Of a stretch of 64,000 nucleotides of DNA, positions 1 through 8,657 are shown piece by piece. A program made the position numbers and the translations under genes. Position 1 is the first letter of the stretch; the number at the start of each line of letters is the position of its first letter. The stretch is from Rozella allomycis CSF55 (taxonomy: Eukaryota; Rozellomycota): positions 57,238-121,237 of the forward strand of contig KE560384.1 of the NCBI GenBank assembly GCA_000442015.1, given 5' to 3'. A model generated the notes under the pieces. It had not been told where the DNA came from. It did not search any database and worked only from the letters and a program-made list of their open reading frames with translations.

Positions 1-3
1 TAG

Positions 4-105
4 CAAGATACAAATTATGATTTTGATATTAACTTTACGGCTTCGCCATTAAAATTGTCAGTGACAGGAAAAAGATGTTTTAGGAAACGCCAATTTCATA
101 GTTAA
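4..105 (+). CDS. 3' terminal exon of a gene truncated by the window edge
   Basis: An open frame of 33 codons begins right after a TAG that could be a splice acceptor at positions 1-3 and stops at TAA 103-105. It reads as a polar C-terminus with an Arg/Lys-rich end. The next gene starts 68 bp downstream on the same strand. I do not recognise it, and it could be chance. Confidence 0.3.
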   Translation, partial: QDTNYDFDINFTASPLKLSVTGKRCFRKRQFHS

Positions 106-173
106 TCTGATAAGCCGACTGTCATTTCAGCATATAAGGGGAGTACCCTTTAGATAAAATCAGCAAAGACAAT

Positions 174-1013
174 ATGACTGTCTCTCACGAGTAAAACAAT
201 TAAAGTTGACTGTTTAGATCATCAATTATTGTTTTAACCAATACAAGCCGTTTCAGTAAGCTCTCTTCGGCCACTGGTTCTTTCCCTGAAACTGGTTTTG
301 ATGTAAGAGAGCTTGCATATGGTAAGAAAACTCTTTCTTAAAGGCCTAGTCTGGCAGTTACATAAAATGGGTAAGTGTAAAGCAACATTTGCAACTCCAA
401 ATGGTGGTGAAGCGCCAATGGACCCACGTTCAAAGAAGGACTCTGAAAGTGATTCTGTAGTGAAAGAATTCCTTAATGACAATGAACCTTTGAGAATGTT
501 AAAGAATACCGTAAAATTAGACCAAGTCGATTCATCAAAAGTCAAATTGGTCATTCTCATCGGAGGTAAAACGTGTCCGGTTTTTTTTAATAGGTCACGG
601 TGCACTCTTTGACTTTCCAAAGAGCACACCACTCAGCCAATTATTGTCAAGAGTCTATTTTAAAAATCAGGGAATCATTGCAGCCATTTCTCAAGGAGTC
701 ATTGGTCTGATAAACCTTAAAGATGAAAGCGGCAGCCCATACCTAAAAGGAAAGAGAATAACATGTAGTGCTGACGAGGAAGAACGTCGATTCCGTAAAA
801 TACTTTGTATGTTGTAACTTAGGTGAGGAACTTCCATTTACTGTTCAAGACAAACTTCAAGAAATGGGTGCCAAAGTAGAGACTCAACAGGCATTTCAAC
901 CAAATGTTTTGGTAACTGAAGAGCGACTTATTACCGCTCAAAATTCTCAAAGTTCAATGAGGTTTGCTCAAATCATCAAGGAAACTTGGGAAAAGTTCCA
1001 TCGTGAAGAATAA
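174..1013 (+). CDS. DJ-1/PfpI-family protein (Hsp31-like) lacking the catalytic Cys
   Basis: Five exons with introns at 191-217, 322-349, 566-593 and 795-822 (27-28 nt each) give an exact 242-residue frame. The order of motifs matches class I glutamine amidotransferase-like DJ-1/PfpI proteins: an N-terminal strand with TGF-x-x-xELA, then KATFATPNGGEAPMDP near residue 50, the GGHGALFDFP turn near 112, the nucleophile elbow near 145, and a DEEE stretch near 173. Family members such as Hsp31 act as glyoxalases or chaperones and use a Cys at the elbow. Here the elbow reads AAISQG, so Ser145 replaces Cys and Gln replaces the usual His. The protein is probably not a canonical glyoxalase or peptidase; a structural or regulatory role is an inference. 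The ATG at 174 is chosen because it puts the first short exon in frame. It converges with the MMAB gene. Confidence 0.85.
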
Positions 1014-1248
1014 GATTTAATGGCAATAAATTTCTTTGCAAATTTGATAACTTGATTTAAATTGTTGTTAAACTTTATGAATCGATGCCGAGAGTCATCA
1101 ATTGCTGTGGTACTCTCCAAATTTATATGGAATAGATTGATATTAGTCAGCCGCTTAACATTGAGGTGGGTATGAGGGACGAGGGTGAATGTAATTTACT
1201 CATGGTATCAAAGAAAGCATGACGATTAAAAAGTTTTAAATCAATTTC

Positions 1249-1898
1249 TTATTTTTTATAAATAAATTCTTTCTTTCCGGATTTAAAACATGCGAATCGA
1301 GCTGCTGTGAATAGAAAGTCGCTCAATCGATTAAAGAAAATTGACACGTCACTGTTACATTCTTTCTTTGATGATAAATGTACTATCATCCGTTCTGCAC
1401 GCCTGCATACGGTGCGACAAACATGCAAATGTGAACTTGCCAGGCCACCAGACTATTTTAAGAGCAACAAATTAATACTGGTAGAATAAATGAAGTCAAT
1501 TTTGGTAATTCATTCTCCATTTCATCAATCCAGTTTTCCAAATTAACAGTATAGTTTGGTGAAAACTCCATCTTTTTGTCAACGCCTTCTTCATGACGTC
1601 GTGGTGTAGCAATGACAGAATTCGCTTCTTGAAGAATACATTGTATCTTTTGAAGTCTATTAGATAGCTCTTGCAAATCGGGAGATGCGCAATATTCTAA
1701 AGCTACTCCAATATGTGATGACAGCTCATCACTGGTTCCTAATGCATTGAAAATATCGTCCGTTTTAGCTCTTCTTTCACCTGAATACAATGATGAGACC
1801 CCTTTGTCCCCTGTCTTGGTATATATTTTGTATGCTACTTGGGGAGCTCTCATTGAAAGCATCTTTTTACAAACAAATAGCCTGTTTAGTAAATGCAT
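1249..1898 (-). CDS. MMAB: ATP:cob(I)alamin adenosyltransferase, PduO/MMAB type
   Basis: This enzyme transfers the adenosyl group of ATP to cob(I)alamin to make adenosylcobalamin, the cofactor of mitochondrial methylmalonyl-CoA mutase. Two exons flank a 26-nt intron (1453-1478) and give 207 residues. Visible PduO motifs are YTKTGDKG at the ATP site, then FNALGTSDELSSHIG, and after the intron SGG-LASSHLHVCRTVCRRAER followed by LNRLSDFLFTAARFA. The N-terminus up to about residue 20 is basic and lacks acidic residues, consistent with a mitochondrial presequence (inference). Most Dikarya lack cobalamin metabolism, so the gene points to an early-diverging lineage. It is complete, with all core motifs intact. 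Confidence 0.93.
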
Positions 1899-2315
1899 AT
1901 TGACATTGGTGGCTGAGAAGATTTACTTTTCATCATTTTGAAACGCGTAGAACCAAGGTCCTAAATTGATATTTTAAAAGCTGAAAAAATAGTACCAACA
2001 TCTTTCTGATCGCAAAAAACTCTTTAAGGTTCCTGGCAGGTTGATTTTTGGGACAATCTGAAACTGTAAGGGAAAGAAGGATATCCATAGTTCTAAGTAT
2101 CTTGCGTCTTTTTTCATGGCTCCCTACCATAAAGTGAACGAGACCCCCGGATATGATCTTCGTATCATCATCAACTAACAGATTTCATGAAGCGTTGTAT
2201 TCCTCAACCTTCTTCCGGCTTTAATACAATTACACGATTGTTTTTTCATAAAGTTTATAGTTTTCTTCCTGCCCACCTCTTCTAACCTATTGCCTGGTTG
2301 CCAAGAAGAAAAGAG
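1899..2315. other. Intergenic region, divergent promoters
   Basis: This is 417 bp between the start codons of MMAB (minus) and the GT17 gene (plus). Open frames inside it are short and lack family signatures. I see no RNA gene or repeat. It presumably carries both promoters. Confidence 0.5.
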
Positions 2316-3664
2316 ATGAGATCCAAAAAGAGTATAACATCTTCATTCTTCTTGTTGTTCATTTTAATTCTTGTTGTTTATTTTTCATTGAGAACAAACT
2401 CCAATGAAACTGTAAAAATATTTCTTCATAAAAATAGTTTACAGATCGACTTGTATTAAATCAGGAGAATAAGACGAAGATAGGAGAAAATAACAAAGAA
2501 AAGAATATAAAAGCTAGTTTTGTTGAAACATTTCTAAAGTTTCCCTTGAATGAAACCAAAGTAGCGTTTGCTGAGAATAATCCAACAAAGATCGACGAAT
2601 TCACAACAGATATGATAAAATTACTTGTTGAATTTGACGTAAAAGAGCCGCTAGTGAAGATTAATGAAGAATGTTTGCCACCACCCCTGGAAGAAGTTAA
2701 TTGTGGAGAATACCCTGGCGTGTTTTCAGGGAAGAGAGAACGACCAGCTAAAATAGCACATTTAATACAATTTGGATTTGATGTCGATACATTAGAAATA
2801 GCGCTGCATCAATATTACGATCATGTCGATTTTGTTTTTCTGTTAGAATCAATAAAGACTCACTATCATCAATTAAATAAACCTTTGGTGTGGGAAAAGG
2901 TGAAACATTCCGAACGATTTTCTAAATTTAAACACAAAGTCGTACATTTTGTTGTTGATGAGGCGTTGATTGGCAAGATGAAAGAAGAAAAGAAGGGGGA
3001 TTGGTTCTTGGAAGAGTTGCAAGAAGAATATCGATGGAAAAAGTTTCTGCAGTGGAATGAAATTACAAAATACTTCAACGATGACGACATTATTGGATTT
3101 GGCGATACAGATGAAATCCCCAGCAGAAAGAATTTGAATTTATTGAAATTTTGCAAATTAAAAGTTCCCAGGGTTGATGTTGGGATTTGGTTTCCAATGG
3201 GCAAAGTGGATCAAGCATTCAAACCTGACTGGCCTGTATCGTGGAGTCACCCCTACACTTTAGGCGATCCCACTTATTACTCACTTGGCGCTGCAAAGGC
3301 CTTCAATGAAAATAATAAAATACCTACAAGATCAAGAGGCAGGAGTGGAGCCTTCATCTTGGGTGGGATGCACATGTCGCACGATGGTTATTTGCCTTTT
3401 CAAATGCTAAAAAGATTATCTTGTACAGAATGTGGAATTAACATTAACGATTTCGAACATTGGTACGACATGCTAAGCAAGGGGAAATTACACGAGTTAG
3501 AATTTGAATTGGCAAAAGAATACCCTGGAAATGAAAAGAGAATAGTCCCTTTATCTTCTTTAAATGATCAAAATCGTAAAGCAGTTTCAATTCCATGGTT
3601 CTATGAATGCAACAAACAGAGATTTCCTCAATGGGAAAGAAAGCACGACACTCGATTAGATTAA
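2316..3664 (+). CDS. GT17-family N-acetylglucosaminyltransferase (MGAT3-like), type II Golgi protein
   Basis: Members of glycosyltransferase family 17 add bisecting GlcNAc (beta-1,4) to the core mannose of N-glycans in the Golgi. Exon 1 encodes a short basic cytosolic tail and one hydrophobic anchor (about residues 10-25). A 26-nt intron (2412-2437) follows, then a stem and the catalytic domain. Family features in order are the KIAHLIQFGFDVDTLEIAL block, FVFLLESIKTHYH, the WNEITKYF...GDTDEIP segment carrying the Asp cluster, the WSHPY block, and the GGMHMS-HDGYLPFQ segment. The full length is 440 residues, usual for the family. The first ATG of the anchor exon is used; a downstream TTG would remove the anchor. 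Whether it makes bisecting GlcNAc in a fungus-like organism is unknown, so the acceptor is uncertain. Confidence 0.88.
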
Positions 3665-3710
3665 TAAAAGTTATAAAGTCATTCCATTTTGCATATTTCT
3701 TTATTTTAAT

Positions 3711-4678
3711 TTATTTCATGTTAATTTTTTGACATGTTAAAACTAACGCTCTCAGACTGGAAGATATTGACATGTTGCCGTATAGCGTAGATTTTCCAAT
3801 TATCTCCACTCCTTGTAATAGTTCTTCATACGGCAAGGTTACATTAATTTCATAACTATCAATAAAAAGATTAGTGCATTCTTTCCATTGATCGAAACTC
3901 ATGTCTTTGTCTATAAAATATTGCGGAATCCATTCAGTATCACCAGAATGAGACAACAGTTCTTGCCAATTTGCATGATTGGAAAGAGTCTTGGAATTTA
4001 CAAAATCAATAATTTCTTTTCTTAAGAAAGCTACACAATGTGCATACGAATTTATGACACTAGATGCCTGTATATCAATGCAAAGTTGATCCAGCTTTCT
4101 TTCCTGTAGCTGTATATTAATGCCAAGTTGATCCAACTTTGATCTTCAGTTTTTTTTTCGTGTTTGCCTTTTATCTCTTCAATTTCCTTTTTAAACTCCT
4201 CAAACTCTTCTCTTTCTATAAGTTTTCCCGAGGTACCCTTTTTCTCCTTTGCATGTNTTCCCGAGGTACCCTTTTTCCCCTTTGCATGTCTTTGCTTTTT
4301 CGAAAGCTCTTCTACTTTCTCTTGCGCTATCAAAGCATCTCTGGCATTCACCTGCCCTGCTTCTAACTGTTCACGGATAGGTGTAATTGGCATTAGGTTA
4401 TGGTCAATAGGCGAATATTCTATGGAGGCGGTATGCTTACTGAGCTTCTTGGCCCGCATTATCCAGTCCTTTATTTTCGTACTTTCATCGACATTAGGAT
4501 ATAGTCTTGCATTCAGCAGGGTGTCTCTCAAGCCATAAGATTCTACCATCTTCTCTCTAGCAAGTCTAATATCATCCCTATACAGCATTTCACCAACAGT
4601 GGCGTTTTCGTCAACCGAAAAAGTTACTGTTCTTTCGGCCTCTGTCAAAAGAATTCTAATCTCGATGTTCTCAGACAT
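3711..4678 (-). CDS. Crinkler-like protein: short N-terminal domain plus coiled coil (model incomplete)
   Basis: The N-terminal 75 or so residues (from 4678) form a compact mixed alpha/beta segment resembling the ubiquitin-like header of Crinkler proteins: SENIEIRILLTEAERTVTF, then DENATVGEML. A Lys/Glu-rich helix follows, with GTSGK repeats and a clear coiled coil (EEFEEFKKEIEEIKGKHEKK). The C-terminal 130 residues lie in another frame (3711-4136) and contain HANWQELLSHSGD and a Cys-containing helix. The switch of frame near 4140-4158 falls at a run of nine T (plus strand), so a sequencing length error or a short intron could explain it. An 'n' at 4257 sits between two near-identical 32-bp copies; dropping one keeps the frame. 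The 29.4-30.5 kb gene has the same plan. CRN assignment is by architecture only, not by a recognisable LFLAK motif. Confidence 0.5.
4225..4289. repeat. Near-identical 32-bp direct repeat around 'n' (assembly overlap)
   Basis: Copies at 4225-4256 and 4258-4289 differ by one base and flank the single n at 4257. This looks like two contig ends that should have been merged. Removing one copy plus the n (33 bases) keeps the Crinkler-like frame open. Confidence 0.75.
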
Positions 4679-4826
4679 TATGCAGGGGCTTCTGGAAACT
4701 TTGAACCTGAAGACTTTAAAACTACTAATACAGTGGTGGGATGTTTGTGCTGGTTGTGGGTATTTTCACAAATTTTGAAATGAACGGTAAATTCAAATCA
4801 AATTTATCAAGTTGATTTATTTAAAA

Positions 4827-6125
4827 TCAAGTAATCTTTAACCAATTGAACTTTCCATTCAATTCAGCAAGCCCGATCCTAGTCTCGTCCACCAGCTTTC
4901 TTTTAAGGGAATCAAAAGATATATTTTTAAATCTTTTGGGGTCTAAATGTCGTCTAATCGCGTCATTCAACATCCATCGTTGCAAATGCCCGCCCAAAAT
5001 CAAATCCAAGCTTTCAAGGCTAGGAAATAATGACAAGAACTCAAAATCACATTCACTATCAAACCCTGTTTCGACATATAAATGAGTAATGCTTTTAAAC
5101 TTGCAATTAAGGTTAACAGGCCGAATTCCATTTTCAGCCTTTATCGATAGAAACTTTAGTCGCCCCAATTTTTTCAAATCAAGGAAAAAGTCATCGTCCA
5201 CTTGAAACAATGAGATGTCAAGAGACTCGATAGAATCTGGTAAAGTATAATCCGCAAGTTTAATGCCATTCAACGTTAATGATATTCCTTTCAAGGTGTC
5301 TTTCTTTAGCAATTTCAGTCTAGTTATAAAGGAATCATCAAAAAGTACGGAATCAAGGTCAAGACTATCATCTTGGCAAAACTGGATAGACATAATCATA
5401 TCAAAATTGTTATTTAAACTTTGTTTCTGAATGTTGGTGTTAAAACAAAAAGAGTTTAACTGGCAGTTCCTTTCTATGAATCTAAAAATGCAGTCATTTA
5501 AAGCTTCTTTGGAAACCTGTAGAGTATCGCAAGTGATAGATAATCTCAACAGATTCAATTTAGGGATTTTCAAGTCAAAAAAAGATTCAATCATTTCAAA
5601 CTGGTGGTCAGTACCATCAAGCGTCATAGAACAATCAATATACTCTAGTTGCGTATATTTTGGCCATATCAATTGAATAAATAGAGAATATGAGCATGTA
5701 TTGTAAGAAAGATGAATGATATTGGTTAATGAAGGATGCTCAAAAATACCACAAATCAATGGCCAAAAGTTGGCAGAAAGGTATTCGGATACTCTCAATT
5801 CTCTAATAGAAAGTTTCTTGTGTTTAATCAACCAATTTAAAGCTTTCTTGACTTCCTCTACTTTTGTAACATCAAAATCCGTCTCTGAGATTCGAAAACT
5901 CTTTACAAATTTGATATTCTTCCATAAACTTTCATTTAATTCTTTATGGATTCTAATTAATTTAGGGACTGTTAAAGGCGTTCTTTTCCACAAAACTTGC
6001 CTAATTACAAGTTCCAACTGCGAATTTAATAATGCGACTTTCTTCAATGAGGCAATATCGACGAATTTTGCTATATTTTCAATTATTTCCTCGATTAGAA
6101 ACAACGTATGCATATATGAGAGCAA
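4827..6125 (-). CDS. F-box-like leucine-rich-repeat protein
   Basis: A single-exon gene of 432 residues. The first 50 residues resemble an F-box: IEEIIENIAKFVDIASLKKVALLNSQL followed by VIRQVLWKR. The rest is a run of irregular leucine-rich repeats (for example LTNIIHLSYN, IPKLNLLRLSITCD, LPDSIESLDIS, LGRLKFLSI, FPSLESLDLILGG), as in FBXL substrate receptors of SCF ubiquitin ligases. The substrate is unknown. The F-box is degenerate, so an LRR protein without ligase function remains possible. An in-frame Met five residues downstream (MHTLF) is an alternative start. It is one of few long genes here without an intron. Confidence 0.68.
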   Translation of the reverse strand: MLSYMHTLFLIEEIIENIAKFVDIASLKKVALLNSQLELVIRQVLWKRTPLTVPKLIRIHKELNESLWKNIKFVKSFRISETDFDVTKVEEVKKALNWLIKHKKLSIRELRVSEYLSANFWPLICGIFEHPSLTNIIHLSYNTCSYSLFIQLIWPKYTQLEYIDCSMTLDGTDHQFEMIESFFDLKIPKLNLLRLSITCDTLQVSKEALNDCIFRFIERNCQLNSFCFNTNIQKQSLNNNFDMIMSIQFCQDDSLDLDSVLFDDSFITRLKLLKKDTLKGISLTLNGIKLADYTLPDSIESLDISLFQVDDDFFLDLKKLGRLKFLSIKAENGIRPVNLNCKFKSITHLYVETGFDSECDFEFLSLFPSLESLDLILGGHLQRWMLNDAIRRHLDPKRFKNISFDSLKRKLVDETRIGLAELNGKFNWLKIT

Positions 6126-6240
6126 TTAAGAAATGTCATCAGACCAGGGCACAACAAATAAAACATGTATTGCTTTACGGATAGAGTTATCAATAAAATC
6201 AAAAACATGCAAACTTTATATAGTTAAATAAATGCATTTA

Positions 6241-8066
6241 TTAACATCCATGATCAATGGGTTCATCTTTTGATGCCTTTTTCCTATAAAATCTTGTTTC
6301 ATTTGGATCAAAGCCTCTTTCGTTGCTTCCATACAATGCCCATGATGGAGTTTTAGTCATGTAATCTAAAGAAGTGAAAGATGATTCAGAATTTGCAAAT
6401 TCATGAAACTTTTCATAATCAATCCAAGTGTACCATTCGTTATCAATTTTGAACTTTTTGTGAGCAATGAGAATGGAGCATGAGTGTTCGTGTTCGCAAG
6501 ACAATTCATAGTCTGGGAGGTGGCTAACAAACAACTTGCAAAACTCGACGACTTCTTTGTGGTAAGGGACATTACTCATTGTTAAGGGGTTTGACCCAGT
6601 GTAACCACAAAAAGTCACTCCCTTTATTTCGATAAAGTCTGGCTGTCCTCTTTTAACGAGTTCAATATAATTGTCCAGTTCATTTACATTAAAGTCTTTA
6701 ACCAAAGTAAGACGATAAACAGTCCTTTGACCCTTTTTGGATAATTCACTCAAAGAAGCTAAAAAGCGCTCCCAGAAATCCTTAAACAGGGGTCTGTCAA
6801 TTTTCTTTAAACTTTCCTTTGTGGCTGCATCAACGCTATTAAACAAGAAAAAGTAAATTTTACCTGACATAAAGTTGAGTTACTGGAACCAAAGAAGTAA
6901 TTAATTCCGGAAACTGGGCGTTTGTTACTAGAAAGGAGGATATCCTTTTTTGGTGAAGTAGAGTGACAAATTGATTTATTTCAGGGTACATAATTGGTTC
7001 TCCAACAAGAGAAAGTGCGCAATGTTTGATTTCAAAGGCCTCGTCCATTCTTTCTTGACCGACCCCTGGCACTCCTTTCATTTGTTTGATCATTTTTTGG
7101 TGATTTTCAATCGCTCCATTTAACACAAACTCTGCATTATCCATTTTCCATTTCCATTCAGTACCCACAGGATTCGTGTGATGTCGCCAGCAAAACACGC
7201 ACTTGTTGGCGCAAGCTAAACTTGGCGTTGTTTCCATGCACCGATGAGACTCGATCCCATAAAATGTGTGCTTGTAGCATCCTCCTCTTCCACGAAGCAT
7301 AGATTTTGTCCAACGACAAATTTTCACTCCAGAATGACTTCCTATAATTTTATACCCTTGTTTTTGCAACGATTCTCTAACAATTGGCGTCACCATTTCT
7401 TTAACTTCACTTGAATCCCCCTTAACCTTGAGTTTAGACGCTAAAGATCCAAGCTCTTCCAAATCCATAACCTATTGATTTAAAAGAAATCTTTTTACCT
7501 CCTTTTCAACTGTTTCTTCATCCGTCGATTCATATTCAACGTTTTCTGCCATTTTACTTTTTAAATGTTGAATTATTTTATTTGTCCATTTATTAAAAGT
7601 CTACATTGAAACATTCTATCCTTCTTACCTCCTCTTGCTCATCACTAGCATCACCGACACCCATTGGAAACACTCTCTTTCCTTGCATCTTTTTCAAGCA
7701 AAGATTTAATGTTTTTCCAGCTTTATTAAAGTTATCGCCATATGCAGAATCAGCAAGACCAAATACGGCATACTTCAAATCTCTTAAAAAGTCTTTATCA
7801 ACTCTGAAATCAACTGTAGCTTCACTAAGCCATTCAAAGAAAAATTTTGCAGTTTCAGGTGCACTTCCTTCAGTGTACGTTGATACAAAGAATACACACA
7901 ACGCCTTTTCAGTGCCCAGATCTTCAGGATCATAGTCTGCCAAGTTTACAACTGAAACTATATCTGCTACCTCTTTAGCCTTTTCTGCAAATATTTCTGA
8001 ATATTTTTTGGCTGTTCCGGACTGTGTCCCATACAAAATTTTAATCTCAAAGTTATTTTCAGTCAT
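6241..8066 (-). CDS. TYW1: tRNA 4-demethylwyosine synthase TYW1 (flavodoxin + radical SAM)
   Basis: TYW1 builds the tricyclic 4-demethylwyosine at position 37 of tRNA-Phe from N1-methylguanosine and pyruvate. Four exons with introns at 7601-7628, 7472-7498 and 6836-6863 give an exact 580-residue frame. Residues 1-150 are a flavodoxin domain (LYGTQSGTAKKYSEIFAEK FMN loop, STYTEGSAPE). A linker follows, then the radical SAM core with CANKCVFCWRHHTNP (the CxxxCxxC cluster), SLVGEPIMYPEI, SVDAATKESL and ITLVKDFN-type strands, and the family C-terminal EHEHSCSILIAH...WYTWIDYEKF block. All iron-sulfur cysteines are present. It is the usual fungal or animal fused form. Its stop sits in TTAATAAATG, so the poly(A) signal overlaps the end of the gene. 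Confidence 0.95.
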
Positions 8067-8657
8067 TCAAGCAAGGGTTATCAACAGAGTTTTATTTCTA
8101 ATAATACTTATAAGTGAAGTGACGAAGAAATTTGACATTTAGTCATTAATTTGTAAAGACTTAGTTTATTATAATTTATCGCTTCCGTTATAACAATTAT
8201 AATTCGAAATTAAAACACGGCTATATCTCTAGCAAATAGCAATTATAATTAAATAATCGTGATAGCGATGATCGATCTGCGATAGAGCAGCGTTTGTTTT
8301 AATTCTTTCCTTTATCGAATGTAAGTGCTGACCAAAGAAACATGCTTGACTTTAGCAAATTTCATCAAGAAGCACGATTATTTTACGAATAACATATAAA
8401 GAGAATAAAAATCTCTTAAATTAAAATTCGATTATTTGTTAGACCCTAACATTACCGAAAAGAACAACTTTTCTAGTTGGTCGCAATTATGTCTATGGTT
8501 TCTATATGAGAATAGTATCAGAAAGAAAACTTATGGATCAAAGTTCTTTTCCTTCTTTTTTCTCAATTTGGAAATTTCTCAACGTGAAAACAGAAAATGT
8601 TCTCCAACAAAATGTAACTAGGTACAAACTAATCTATTGAAACTATTTGAAATGTAT
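8067..8657. other. Intergenic region upstream of TYW1 and downstream of the GPCR
   Basis: This 591-bp AT-rich stretch holds no convincing gene. An 11-bp direct repeat, CAATTATAATT, occurs at 8194-8204 and 8240-8250, followed by GATAGCGATGATCGATC-type sequence near 8262. It may be the TYW1 promoter. One open frame at 8436-8621 is low complexity and has no start ATG. Confidence 0.45.

Noticed and set aside
234-632. Minus-strand frame of 132 codons over the DJ-1-like gene
   Set aside because: Shadow of a well-supported plus-strand gene; no family pattern.
1307-1489. Plus-strand frame of 60 codons
   Set aside because: Antisense to the second MMAB exon, whose motifs are unmistakable.
1933-2130. 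Minus-strand frame of 65 codons upstream of MMAB
   Set aside because: No recognisable features and a different frame from MMAB; treated as intergenic.
8436-8621. Plus-strand frame of 61 codons between TYW1 and the GPCR
   Set aside because: No ATG, low complexity and no similarity; probably chance in AT-rich DNA.
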